Assembly: GCF_901000735.1 (NCBI RefSeq)
Contig: NC_081541.1
Coordinates: 26,500,258 to 26,564,257, forward strand
Length of the DNA stretch: 64,000 nucleotides
DNA from: Corylus avellana
Taxonomy: Eukaryota; Streptophyta; Magnoliopsida; Fagales; Betulaceae
Reading direction: 5' to 3'
The notes beneath the pieces were generated by a model that had not been told where the DNA came from, made no database searches, and was given only the letters and a program-made list of their open reading frames with translations. Of this stretch, positions 43,245 through 55,070 are shown piece by piece (position 1 is the stretch's first letter; each line of letters begins with the position of its first letter). The position numbers were made by a program, and so were the translations under genes.

Positions 43245-44318
43245 TAGGATTAGGGTTTTGGGAGTCAATATTTCGTTATTTTATTAGGTTTAGGGTTTTG
43301 GGGGTATTTATGTCATATTTTATTATGTTTAGGGCTTTGGGCTATAAATATATGCTTATAGCCTCCAGAGAAAACAGTTGTTGATTATCATTGATTTTGA
43401 TTAATGAGAATACTCAGAGTTGAGTTTATCCCTCTTTTCCTTTAAACTTTAGAGAGTATCTATTGTTTTTAGATGAATTCTTAGATCATTGATAGACTCA
43501 AGATCTGGAATTAGTTATCCGCTGGTTTATTGTTGTTTTTCGCTACAGCCTACTAAGTCACGCTGCATCAACGATGTAACAGTAAGACTCAGTAAGATAC
43601 ATAGTAATTTAGTAGACCAAGTTTGAGGAATTTCTTTAGACATACAGTATAAAGAAAATTTCTGTCTAAGAGAATTTATATGGGCCTATTTTCTTTTGAA
43701 AACAATGAAAGAATGATTTGTTACAAAGTTTATATGGGCATGCAAATTATGCTGTGAAAGCATTCACTTATGGTGAATTCGGGTTTTACCTACTTTTGTC
43801 GAGACCATGGGAGGATCATGATTTACTTTGTTGTCGAGAATATGCATATATCATATTTCAACATGTAAACGAAGTGATCATGTTCTGACTAAAAGTTCAA
43901 TTTGTTTGTTTTTTCATAAATGCTGAGGGTTTTAATGTAGCATGGTGGCAGATTTGTTGAAATTCTTTGGTACTTTAAAATGGCTATTCTATTAGGAAAA
44001 ATGAATATATAGCCATTGTTAAGAATGGAAGGATGTAGAATAAAATAGTTTTGGTGTTAAAGTATAAAAAAAAAAAAATAAAAAAAAAATTTAAGGGTAT
44101 ATCTTTAAACTGGCTCCTCATTTGGGGCAAGGGGATGGTCGGCCACCCTCATTAGGCCATGGGGGTGGCGAGCCACCCCCGTTCCGGCCAGTTGGGGATG
44201 GCTTGGCCACACCCTTGGCCCAAATGGGGGTGGTCGAGCCACCCCCAAACCCATCGAAACCACTCCCATTTGGGGCAAGCCACCCCCGGTCCATTCTAGC
44301 TAGTTCCTGGCCACACCC

Positions 44319-44789
44319 TTGGTCGAAATGAGGGTAGCTACAACTTTTTTTTTTTTTTTAGAAAAACAGGGGCATTGTAGACTTTTCACAAGCTAAAAAA
44401 ATCTAGTGAGACACACGTGACCTCCGAACCGTCCAAAAAGACGGAATTTGCAAACAGAATGGCCACTTTGCAAAAAAAAAAAAATAAATTATGGGGATAC
44501 GTTGTTAATTTTCAAACATTTCAGGTAGAATCAAAAAAGGTGTCAAACTTCAGGGGTAAAGTGTATTTTCCAAAAAAAAAAAAAAAATTAGAGAGAGCTT
44601 TAAAAGTTTGGGGGGGCGCTCACCTAGGTCCGCACCTAGTAGCATGTTTAAAATCTTAAAATGTTCAAAACTAAAATATAAGTCACATTCTTTTTATTTC
44701 TTTTATCTTTTCTAATATTTCGCTTCTCATTAATTCTTTCATTATTTTTTTTCTTTGATATTTTATATTTATACTTACTATTAGATGTC
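44319..44789. other. AT-rich sequence with a MITE end
   Basis: No gene seen. Around 44545-44570 the phrase 'caggggtaaagtgtattttc' is the right end of the hairpin MITE family found complete at 10475-10830. Confidence 0.4.
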
Positions 44790-44995
44790 GTTGATTTTAG
44801 TTAGTCGTTGTTACGAGTTCTAATCACTTATCATCACCATGTCGTTGTATGCTATCTAACTAAATCCTAGTTACCATCACCTTTATTACAAGAAAGATAA
44901 AATGGATTAGCCATATTATCTATATAAGCAAAAATATATTAATAACATTATGTGTTATGCACATTTTAGCAATAATGCTTCCACATCATTAAATT
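44790..44995. repeat. Copy of the downstream flank of the small secreted protein gene
   Basis: Matches 61484-61682 over about 200 bases with few differences (for example 'tacaagaaagataaaatgga' in both). It lies directly before a GCCGCTAATG motif block. The matching upstream flank copy at 3221-4119 also ends near such a block. Confidence 0.8.
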
Positions 44996-45019
44996 TTTTT
45001 AAATTTTTTCTCATGTCAT

Positions 45020-45295
45020 TGGTGGTAACATTCAAAGTCGCCGCTAATGACCCCTCATTAGCGGCGACTCTCAGAGTTGCCGCTGTTGACCTCTTATTGG
45101 CAGTGACATATGGGTCATCGCTATTGACCTTTTTTTTAAAAAAAAATTAATTTAATGACTCCTCATCAGCGGTGACTCTTTGATTCCTCATTAGCGGCAA
45201 CATATGGGTTGCCACTAATGACATGCGAAAAAAATTTAAAAAAAAAAAAATCAAAAGATCACCTGTATGTCGCCGCTAATGAGGGATCAATATAT
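45020..45295. repeat. GCCGCTAATG motif block
   Basis: Inverted motifs GTCGCCGCTAATGA and TCATTAGCGGCGAC alternate, related to the array at 4220-5270. Probably the subterminal part of a DNA transposon. Confidence 0.6.
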
Positions 45296-45566
45296 ATATA
45301 TTTATATTGGCCCTTTTGCTAGCCTAGTTTATTTGGCATTTGTGGTATTGTTTAAAGCCCATGCTTATTTCAGCTCACAGTTGGCCCATGCCAAAGTTCA
45401 AGTTCAAGAGCAGCCAATGTCAAATCTAGCGCCATCAACTCCACTCACCTCCCTCGGCCGCCACCAACTCGAACGAGTTTCCAGCCTCCATCATCGACCA
45501 AAGAACAAACTCAAGTTTTCACAAGTTTGCACCTTAAGTTTGAAGGGAAATGTTAGAGTATATCTG
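45296..45566. other. Unassigned sequence
   Basis: Moderately GC-rich at 45390-45540 with a short open frame, but no recognised protein. It could be a gene fragment beside the transposon motifs. Confidence 0.3.
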
Positions 45567-46350
45567 TAACGCCCCATGAAAATTAATTAACTGATAATTA
45601 ACTCAAATCATCATAACATAACTGGATCTTCAAATGTATCAGTCAGAGACCGGTCATCAAAATAATAATACATGTCATGAGAATTGTTCTAAAAATACTA
45701 AGGCTTACATTTAACTAAATAAAGCATAAAGATAATCTCGAGCAAGTCCAAATGAATAGACCCGTTGCCATCCCAAATCGACTTGAGCCATACAGGGTCC
45801 AAGTCCTTAAAAACGATCTTGAGTAAACAACATAATTATAAATAATGGAGGGGAAATAATACAAAGGTAAGCCCAATAACTTAGTGAGTAAAAATGCACA
45901 TGATGTACTTGTCATTTGAATGACAAACTCAGTTGTTGATAAATCTATCCAGCATTGTGACATGACAGTTATTTATGGATGCAATATATATATAATATCT
46001 ACTATAATAATGAGAATCAAGTGATAGTTCAAACTCTATGGCCTACCCGAAATATTACCCATTCTCATCATAGTTGGCTTTGTCTCGAGTGACCTGTAAT
46101 ACAATGCTAGTACCCCAGCCATTGTGCGCTACCATTCATAATACTAGTAGCCCTATTAATGATGTACATCTAGTAATGGTCTGTCAATCAAACATGGTTA
46201 TGCCAGTCACAAAACAACCATTGGATCCAAAATCCATATAACATACTGTAATTAGCATACAATCATGAAGCTTTCAACTTAAACTGAAGACAAGTTCCAT
46301 AAAATTTGTAAGAATTCCTACCAAATGAAACAACCAAGGCAAGATATGCA
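45567..46350 (+). mobile_element. LTR-like fragment starting TGTAACGCCCC
   Basis: The TGTAACGCCCC start at 45570 is the usual first sequence of LTRs of plant chromoviruses. The following 780 bases are AT-rich without coding potential. No partner LTR, primer site or target duplication was found, so this may be a solo or truncated LTR. Confidence 0.4.
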
Positions 46351-46354
46351 TTTT

Positions 46355-46935
46355 TTTTTTTTTTACAGGCTCTGTAATGTCTAACTCCCATAAGCTTTCT
46401 AATTGACCCATGTAACAAGTGTTAGGCCAATGACTCCCAAGCTAGGTGGCTTTAGGGCACTAGATGTAAAACATTCCTAAGAGCTTATTAACTTAAGTCA
46501 AAAAGGCTACGAAGTCAGATTAGCCATATCATAAATCAACATTGAACTTCACACCTTTTGACGCGAACACTCAATGCTTAATGAGGCAAGAGGTCCGGTT
46601 ACTCAGCGGAAAATTCAACATGATCTTTCTTTCCTTTTTCCTTCTTTTATTTATTTATTTATTTTATATCTTGCAAGCTAATGGTTATTCATCAATAGGT
46701 CATCCAACAAATCTCAAAGAGAACAAGCTTAAGCTCAAACATCATACCTCACAGAAAACATGCTAATGTGCTCATAAAAATTTATCTCAAAACAAGTGAA
46801 ATCTCTTTTACCAAAAAATAAGTCAAAGGACTCAGACTCCTAATGACATAATGATGTGGTCAACCCTTTACGCAAGCTAATGAAATGCAAATCACAGTCA
46901 CAGTTTAACTCAACTTGACAACAACATAGCAAAAT
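46355..46935 (-). repeat. Inverted repeat, left arm (partner 53570-54140)
   Basis: About 580 bases whose reverse complement recurs at 53570-54140 with roughly 90% identity by eye, for example 'ggtcatccaacaaatctcaa' here. On the minus strand it lies just downstream of the G-rich tract at the 3' end of the Athila element, so it belongs to that element's 3' region. Confidence 0.8.
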
Positions 46936-47289
46936 TTTTATTTTTTATTTTTTATTTTTTATTATTAAACTAAACAAATAAGCACAAAAATAAAGAGACG
47001 AAATGTTTTTCCATAAATGTTTTTCCGTACCCCAAAACTTGAATTACACATTGTCCTCAATGTCAGCAGAAATACAATACCAAGAGGTATCAGGCACCAG
47101 AGTGAGCAAAGAGACGACCCCCAAACTTACTCGTGACAACACCCGTCCTGAAAAAAAAAATAAATAAATAAAAAAAAAAAACACAAAATAAAACATAAAT
47201 GAAACAACAAAAAATATGACTAAAAATACCCAAGAAAAAGGAATGCCTCCCATAAGCGCTTAGTTTACAGTTTTCAGCCAGACTTTTCA

Positions 47290-50200
47290 CTGCTGATGAT
47301 TAAGTAGACGACGTAGGATCTTCCAAAGGCAATTCCTCACTCTTCGAAATTTCCAGTTCCAAGAACAACTTCAACCACTAACCATTGACCTTAAGAGTAC
47401 TTCCATTCTTAGGATCCTCGATCTCAATGGCTCCATGAGTAGAAACTGTACGCACTATGAATGGTCCAGTCCATCAGGATTTGAGCTTTCCTGGAAATCG
47501 ATGCAGATGTGAGTTGTAAAGGAGGACTTTCTGACCAACTTCAAATGATCTTCTCAAAATGTTTTGGTCATGGATCTTCTTCATCTAAGCTTTGTATAAC
47601 TTGGCATAGTCGTAGGCATCATTCCTCAATTCTTCTAATTCATCTAGCTGTAGCTTCCTTTGATCACCAGCCTTGGTGAGACTAAAATTCAGCTGCTTTA
47701 TAGCCCAATAAGCTTGGTGCTCCAATTCCAGAAGGAGGTGACAAGCCTTGCCATACACGAGTCGGTAGGGAGACATGCCAATTGGAGTCTTGAATGTAGT
47801 CTGGTATGCCCACAAAGCGTCATTGATTCGAAGAGACCAGTCCTTCCTTGTCGGGTTCACCGTCTTTTCTAATATCCTCTTGATTTCTCTATTGAATATC
47901 TCAACTTGCCAACTTGTCTGAGAATGGAAGGGAGTTGCAACTTTATGAGTAATACCATACTTCTTCATGAGTTGCTCAAAATATTGGTTGCATAAATGCT
48001 TCCCCCCATCACTGATGATGGTACGTGGTGTCCCAAAACGTGCGAACACATTTTCCTTCAAAAATTGCAACACGACTCTGTGATCATTAGTCTTGCAGGC
48101 AATGGCCTCCACCCAATTGGAAACATAATTCACCGCCACAAGGATGAAAAGATACCCCTAAGAATTAGGGAAGGGCCCCATGAAATCGATGCCCCAAACA
48201 TCAAATAGCTCCACAATAAGGATCGGGTTCAGAGACATCATATTCCTTCTTCCAATGCTCCCCAACTTCTGGCATCTATCACAGGCTAAACAGTAGGCAT
48301 GGGCATCATGAAAAATGGAGGGCCAATAGAATCCACTTTGAAGAATCTTCACTACGGTCTTTTTAGAACTGAAGTGGCCTCCACATGCATGATCATGGCA
48401 AAAAGATTGGACATTTTGCTGGTCATTTTCAGGAATGCATCTCCTTATAATCTGATCTGGGCAGTATTTGAATAGGTAAGGATCATCCCAAAAGAAGTAC
48501 TTTGCCCCAGCCAAGAATTCTGTCTTGCTTGGTCCATTGTGATCGCATTTGGGCAGTGACAAGGTAGTTCACTATGTCTGCGAACCATAGTGCAGGATTT
48601 TGAGAAATGTGCATAAGTTGTTCATCAGGGAATGTCTCAGCAATCGGCACAGCATTTTCATTGACGTCCACTAACAGCCTGGATAGATGGTCAGCTACCA
48701 CATTCTCGGAACCCTTCTTGTCCCGAATTTCAGTATCAAACTCTTGCTGCAACAGAATCCACTGGATGAGACGAGATTTAGCATCTTTCTTTGACAAAAG
48801 ATATTTTGGAGTAGCATGATCCGAGTAGACTAAGACTTTAAACCCTAGCAAGTGAGATCTAAACTTATCCAGAGCAAACACTGCAGCTAACAACTCTTTT
48901 CCAGTGGTGGAGTAGTTTAGTTGTGCATCATTCAGAGTCTTGCTAGCATAGTATATGACATGCGGAATCTTCTCTACTCGCTGACCCAAAATGGCTCCCA
49001 TAGCATAATCGGAGGCATCACACATTATCTCGAACGGAACCCCCCAATTAGGTGGTTGAATGATTGGTGTAGAAGTTAAGATCTTCTTCAGAATCTTAAA
49101 GGCTGTCTGGCACTTGTTATTGAAATCAAAAGGAACATCTTTGGCTAGTAGATTACATAGAGGTCTTGCTATCTTGTTGAAGTCCTTGATGAATCTTCTA
49201 TAGAACCCAACATATTCGAGAAACGACCGAATCTCCTTAACTGTCCGTAAGGGTGGAAGGTTTGAGATCAGATCAACCTTAGCTCTATCAACCTTAATAC
49301 CTGTGTGGAAAATTACATGCCCCAAAACAATTCCTTGTTTCACCATGAAGTGGCATTTTTCCCAATTTAGAACCAAATTCTTCTCCTTACACTATACCAG
49401 CACCAATGTAAGATGATGTAGACATTCCCCAAATGATGAACCAAAGACTGAGAAGTCATCCATGAAGATCTCCAGGTGATGTTAAACCATTTCTAAAAAG
49501 ATGTTGATCATGCACCGCTGAAAAGTGGCTGGTGCATTGCACAATCCAAACAGCATATGGCGATAGGCAAACGTACCGAATGGACAAGTGAAAGTAGTCT
49601 TCTCTTGATCTTTTGGGTCCAGTGGAATTTGGTTGTAGCCGGAGTAACCATCAAGGAAACAGTAGTAATCATGGCCTGCCAATCTCTCTAACATCTTATC
49701 AATGAAAGGTAGAGGAAAATGGTCTTTTCTTGTCACGGCATTTAACTTACTGTAGTCAATGCACACTCTCCATCCTGACTGCACACAAGTGGGGACCAAC
49801 TCATTTTCCTTGTTCTTGATAACTGTAATCCCTGCCTTCTTCAACACCACATGAATGGGACTCACCCATTTGCCGTCAGAAATTGGGTATATGATTCCCG
49901 CATCCAGAAGTTTAATTCTCTCTGCTTGAACTACCTCTTGCATGGCCTGATTCAACCGTCTCTGTGGCTCGAGAGAAGTTCTAGCATTTTCTTCCAGATA
50001 AATCTTATGCATCACTACTGCAGGGCTGATTCCTTTGATATCTTCTATTGACCACCCGATTGCTTCTTTATGCTCTCTCAAAACTTCGAGCAGCTTCTGT
50101 TCCTAATCACTATTCAGGTCGGCAGCAATGATCACTAGCAGAGATTATGTAGGATCCAGATACTTGTACTTCAGGGTGTCTGGTAGAGGCTTCAACTCCC

Positions 50201-51047
50201 GCTTGACAGGCTCAGCTACTAATGAAGATGGATCAGGGGATGATGTCAAAGTAATTTCTGAAGTCTCCGTCTCTATCTCAGGAGTTGAGTCTAACAAGGC
50301 GTCAACTAGTTCCAATAGAATGTCCAGTTCCATGTCACTTCCCAGTGCAATCAGGCATTCTCCTAGAGGGTCTTCAATATCTGGTTCATTGACAGTTTTC
50401 TCTACTATCTCCTCAATTAAGCATATGCTTCTGACCTCCTCATACTCAAATGGCTGCCTGCTGATACCAAACATGTTCAACTCCACTGTCATGTTTCCAA
50501 ATGATATCTTCATGACTCCAGTTCTACAGTCGATTAGGGCATTAGCCATAGCTAAAAAGGGACGCCCTAATATGATTGGAACTTGAATTTCTGCATTTTT
50601 CGTCTTTGTAACTAAGACGATGAAGTCCATAGGGTAGTAGAACTTATCAACTTTGATCAGCACGTATTCAATAATTCCCCTTGGAACCTTCACATATCTG
50701 TCAGTCAACTGAAGTGTAATTGAAGTAGATTTCAACTCTCCTAATCCCAGCTAAACATATACTGAATATGGCAGTAGATTTACACTGGCCCTCAAATCCA
50801 ACAAAGCTTTTTCAACTCGATTGTCACCAATCTTGCAAGCAATGGTTGGACATCCAGGGTCCTTATACTTTATAGGCATCTTGTATTGCAAGATAGAGCT
50901 AACCTGCTCAGTCAGGAAAGCTTTCTTGGAGACGTTCGTCTTTCTCTTGATGGTGACCAAATCCTTCAGAAACTTGGTATAAGAAGGCACTTGCAGGATG
51001 GCATCTAGGAATGAAATGTTTATCTGCACTTGCTTGAACACTTCCAA
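47290..51047 (-). pseudogene. Athila pol remnant (protease to integrase)
   Basis: Protease: ALLDLRASVNLLPYSVY at about 50755-50805, where the active site DLGAS has become DLRAS, then ILGRPFLA. Reverse transcriptase at 49400-50081: GWRVCIDYSKLNAVTRKDHF, FLDGYSGYNQIPLDP, FGLCNAPATFQRCM and, past an in-frame stop at 49482, FMDDFSVFG. RNase H at 48600-49250: [44 protein letters not shown]. Integrase: zinc finger (CHDHACGGHFSSKKT, then CLACDRCQK), [19 protein letters not shown] and [16 protein letters not shown], ending in a degraded C-terminal domain near 47290. Stops or frameshifts are seen at about 48160, 48500, 49390, 49482, 50110 and 50750. The element is dead, but every domain is still readable. 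Confidence 0.85.
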
Positions 51048-51459
51048 AATATCATCAAACTTCGAGCTCTTTTTTGGCGCTATCAGTCTTTCTGGATACG
51101 GAGCTTTGGGTATATACTTTCTGGAAGGGTCCTCAAAAATCGGAATGGTAATGTCTGGTCCTGTGTCTTCCGCAGGCTTGTCCTAGTTTTCCTTCTCTTC
51201 TGCAGCCTCTGTGGCCTCTTTAGGCATGACCACTTAATTATCCACTTGTTTGCCTGACCTCAAAGTGGTGATGGCTTGTACATGCTCCTGACTATGCGTA
51301 GAGGCGGAGGAACTTCCAATCACAAATTGCCCTTTTGGGTTAGGCACAGGTTGACTAGGGAACTTCCCCCTTTCTCTTTCCTCCACTTGATTTGCTATCT
51401 AGCCAACTTGTCCTTCTACCTTGATCATGGCCTGCTTAAGTTCTTGTATATCTTTGTTG

Positions 51460-52884
51460 TTAGCCATGTTGGAATTCCTCATCTCCTATACGGCTTGATT
51501 GGTGAAACCTTTTAGCTCTTGTATATCTTGGGAATTGCTCATGGTAGTATTCTTCATATCTTGTATGTTCTGATCCATTGATTGCATGAATGCTTTCATC
51601 ATGTCTTCCAGTGATGACTGTGGTGCAGGCTAAGGCACTTGAGTGGTAGACTGATAAACAGGTGGTTGAGCTTGGTGAGATGGCCTGAACTGAATCTGAG
51701 CTTGAGTGGATGTATCTCTCTGGTTCAATGGTTGATTCTACTTCCAAGAGAAATTGGGGTGATTCCGCCACCCTGGATTGTAAGTTTCAGAAAACGGTCC
51801 AGTTGTGGGTTTTTTGTACTCATTGAAGGCATTGACTTGCTCAGTTGGATACTCTGTGGACAGAGTTGGGCAGTTTTGAGTGAAGTGCATTTGACTATCA
51901 CATAACCCGCATGCATCAACTTGGTAAGTATCTGCTACATTCACTAATTTGTTTAAGACCATAGTATCAAACTGACGCTTGAGAGCCTTGAATTCCTCCA
52001 TTAATTCGGCATCATTCCTCACCTCATAGATGCCTCCTGTCTTGGGAACGGGTTGCTGTCTGTCCCAACTATCTTAACTATTTTGAAAATCCCATTGTTG
52101 TGCTCATTCAACCATTTCGTCCAAAGTTTTATAGGCTTCATCCCTAGTAAGACTTAAGAATTCTCTACCATTTATAGTCTCAAGCGAGTTTTGCTCACTT
52201 GGTGTTAGTCCCCGCTAGAAAATTTGAACAAGCACCTCATTTTCAAACCTGTGGGGTGGGGATTTTATAGTAAGCTCTTTAAATTTCTCCCAGCTATGAG
52301 TGAATCTTTCCCCTTCTTTTTGTCTAAAATTGGTGATCTGTAGACAGAGGTTATTGATTTTGGAAATTGGGAAGAATTTGTGGTAAAATTTGCTTTGCAG
52401 CATATCCCAAGAAGTCATAGATCTAGGTTTATTGTTGAGTAGCCAAGATTTCGCCCTATCATGTACGGACAGGGGGAATAACCGAAGACGCACCGCTTCT
52501 ACTGGGGCATTCTGCGTATTAAAAATATCGTAGATTTCCAAAAAAACTCCTCACATGAACATATGGATCCTCATTCTCTAGTCCTCTAAACCCAGGAAGG
52601 TGACTTATTGTACTCGGCTTCAGCTCGAAGCGAGTAGTTGGCAACACTATACACGACGGTGTGTTGGTAATATTGGGTACGAATATCTTCCTAAGGGATC
52701 TAGGTTGATTTCGTTCTCCCATCTTAATAGACTTTTCCGAATCAGACTCGGAACTTTGAGAATTGGTGGTTGAGTTTGGTGGCTGTCTTAGATTCTCTCT
52801 CACCGTTCTTTCAATTTGGGGTTCAAAAGTGTTTAACTCCAGATTTAAAGATCTACGATCAAACATGCAAATAGGAACTAACAA
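51460..52884 (-). pseudogene. Athila gag remnant
   Basis: The N-terminal part starts MLVPICMFDRRSLNLEL, followed by a Ser-rich tract and NITNTPSCIVLP. The gag domain is at about 52215-52600 (RLRLFPLSVHDRAKSWL, SWDMLQSKFYHKFFP, FRQKEGERFTHSWEKFKELT), separated from the N-terminal part by a frameshift in an A/T-run near 52530. A zinc knuckle CGLC-DSQM-H-FTQN-C lies at about 51870-51920. The C-terminal part at 51460-51770 is Ser- and Gln-rich. Homologous to the gag-only remnant at 19888-21310, but much diverged. Confidence 0.8.
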
Positions 52885-53039
52885 CCTAACAAACTAACAA
52901 ACTAAAACTAAAATGAATTGAACTAAATTAAATTATGTTAAACTAACTAAACACAATTGCAAGCAGAAATGAATTTAAACAGAAACTAAAAAACTCACGA
53001 AAAAGGACCAAAATATTTTGGCTAAAATCTATTGAACTG

Positions 53040-53160
53040 TTGCGGTTGCTGCCTTTGCTATGAGTGCGCTCGATCGCGTTGATGTGCGCTCGATCGCTGT
53101 CTTCGCCACAAGTGCGCTCGATCGTAGCAGGGCTGCGATCGATCGCACTAACAGGGGCGT
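53040..53160. repeat. CpG-rich palindrome cluster in the Athila leader
   Basis: Four palindromes in 100 bases: GCGCTCGATCGC twice, GTGCGCTCGATCG and TGCGATCGATCGCA. Same type as at 160-370 and in the LTRs of the gag-only element. Confidence 0.8.
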
Positions 53161-53341
53161 GCGGAAGGTGGTTGCGGCAGAACTGTAACACAAACAAAAC
53201 AAAACAAAAAAATCTTTTTTTTTATTAGTAACAAGATTAAAACAAAACAAATTGCAGAAAAATAAAATCCTAATTATAACTAGTAGAAGAATAAAACTAA
53301 TCTAGAAATTAATTGGTTTCAAAAAATAAACAAATCCCAGC

Positions 53342-53355
53342 AACAGCGCCAAAAA
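53342..53355 (-). promoter_or_regulatory. Primer-binding site of the Athila element
   Basis: The minus strand reads TTTGGCGCTGTTGC, one change from the tRNA-Asp-type site seen at 583-595 and 19637. The LTR border lies at 53358 (GCAGAACA on the minus strand). Confidence 0.7.
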
Positions 53356-53357
53356 CT

Positions 53358-54140
53358 TGTTCTGCAAAAAAAGAAAAAAAAAAAAAACAATTGATGAAGC
53401 TTTGGGCTCTTGATGTGTCTCAAGAGTGACAGTGATGCAGGCAGGAGCTTCAGTACTCACTTCCATGTCACTGGGCTGGTTAGGATTCATTGGGGGCTCA
53501 CTATTCTCATAATGAAAAAATAAAAAAATAAATAAAATAGTAATAAAAAAAAAATTATACTATGTTTTTGTCAAGTTTGAGTTAAACTGTAACTGTTGTT
53601 TGCATTTCATTAGCTTGCTTAAAGGGTTGAACACATCATTATGTCATTAGGAGTCTGAGTCCTTTGACTTATTTTTTTGGTAAAAGAGATTTAACTTGTT
53701 TTGAAATAAATTTTTATGAGCACATTAGCATGTTTTCTGTGAGGTATGATGTTTGAGCTTAAGCTTGTTCTCTTTGAGATTTGTTGGATGGCCTACTGAT
53801 GAATAACCATTGGCTTGCAAGATATAAAATAAATAAATAAAAGAAGGAAAAAAAAAAAAAAAAAAAGATCATGTTGAATTTTCAGCTGAGTAATCGGACC
53901 TCTTGCCTCATTAAGTATTGAGTGTTCGTGTCAAAAGGTGTGAAGTTCAATGTTGATTTATGATATTGCTAATCTGACTTCGTAGCCTTTTTGACTTAAG
54001 TTAATAAGCCCTTAGGGATGTTTTACATCTAGTGCTCTAAAGCCACCAGGCATGGGAGTCATTTGCCTAACACTTGTTACATAGGTCAATTAGAAAGTTT
54101 ATTGGAGTTAGACATTGCAGAGCCTGTAAAAACAAGCCAA
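53358..54140 (+). repeat. Broken LTR border and right arm of the inverted repeat
   Basis: After about 12 bases of LTR sequence and an A-run (53370-53388), the sequence changes to the 3' region of a plus-oriented related element. 53570-54140 is the reverse complement of 46355-46935. So the 5' LTR of the Athila element was interrupted by, or recombined with, a second copy in opposite orientation. Confidence 0.75.
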
Positions 54141-55070
54141 AAAAAACAAAAAACAAACAAAAGAAAAATCCTTTTTTTTTTTTGAAATATTAAACCCAAT
54201 AAAATCAGATAAATAAAGACTAACATGAAAGTATTGATGTTTTTCATCGGTGAGGCTTCATCCTCAACCTTAGTTGGGATTTAGCTCCACATAAAAATAA
54301 AACCTAAACTAAAGAAAAACTAAACTACAAAGAGAAAAACTGTAGAATTTTGCTCTCACGAATTCTATATCTTTTCTTGAATGCAAAGAAGTCTATTTAT
54401 AGACTTGGGGAAGTCCTACAAGCCCTATTAAACATAGATAATTCGGAGGTCTGTCTCCCAGTCAAAATAGAAGTCTGAAATCGGAATAGGATTCGTCCAA
54501 ATTTGTATTCTTTTATTGCAGGGCAAGTTTGGCATAGTAACCTTCCGAATTAGGAAAATCCTATTTCACAACGAATTATAGTATTTTGAGTTAGCTTTCT
54601 AATGTCGCTTGAATCACTTCAATCTGATATTTGAACGAAACGTTATAGTCAAAATACTAAGATGTGTGCAGAATCTAAATTTGAATCCAATCCGAAATCT
54701 TATCCAATCTGAAATTTAATCCAATCTGATCTTTAATCCGATTTAACTTTTTTCTTGGATTTGGTTGAACTTAACCTCATCATCTAGGTCTTCTCAAAGT
54801 ATGCTTTCTTCCAAACCCGGCCGTCGTGGTATTCTTTAATTCCTCTATTATTGAAGGAAGATGAATCGTTTTGAGTAGGTGATAAAATTTGGTAAGTTAA
54901 TCCTCTAATTTCTTGTGGATTATAAGATACCCAATGGATATAGAACTATAATTTTGGCTCGGGTAGTTGGAATTTTATTCTATGTTTGTGGGTTGATTTC
55001 TGGGTATTTGGGGTACTAGCTGAATGAGTATGAGAATTTGGACTATTGAGTTACAAAGCCGGTAGTAGTG
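54141..55070 (-). mobile_element. Athila-like LTR fragment and flank
   Basis: The block 54245-54300 ('gcttcatcctcaaccttagt') resembles 1220-1260 within the LTR at 601-1771, same orientation, so this is probably the remaining part of an Athila LTR. From about 54700 it is spacer. No gene seen. Confidence 0.45.

Larger units (their letters stand above)
40890..43570 (+). mobile_element. Gag-only LTR retrotransposon, copy 2
   Basis: Same element as 32702-35382 with the same ACGAT target duplication; LTRs at 40890-41417 and 43043-43570. It is part of the duplicated segment, not a second insertion. Confidence 0.92.
39743..44318. repeat. 4.6-kb segment, copy 2 (near-identical partner at 31555-36130)
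   Basis: Starts directly at the Copia border with GTGTCGATG and runs parallel to copy 1 to the point where copy 1 meets the gap, then continues as unique sequence. Differences are scattered single bases (for example at 40562, 42331, 42409 and 43111), the density expected between two haplotypes. Confidence 0.92.
47030..53357 (-). mobile_element. Decayed Athila-type gypsy retrotransposon
   Basis: Read on the minus strand: primer site at 53342-53355 (close to TGGCGCCGTTGCC), palindrome-rich leader (53058-53160), gag (51460-52884), protease, reverse transcriptase, RNase H, integrase (to about 47290), then a 3' region with 'taagcgcttatgggaggca' and G-rich tracts near 47030-47070. The order with integrase last is gypsy, and the FMDDF catalytic box and primer site fit Athila. 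Only a dozen bases of the 5' LTR are left next to the primer site; the 3' LTR was not found. Confidence 0.88.

Noticed and set aside
40890..43570. Second independent insertion of the gag-only element
   Set aside because: Same target duplication and same flanks over 4.6 kb, so it is a copy of the segment, not a new insertion.
45296..45566. Protein-coding exon
   Set aside because: Short open frame without recognised motif or splice context; listed only as unassigned sequence.
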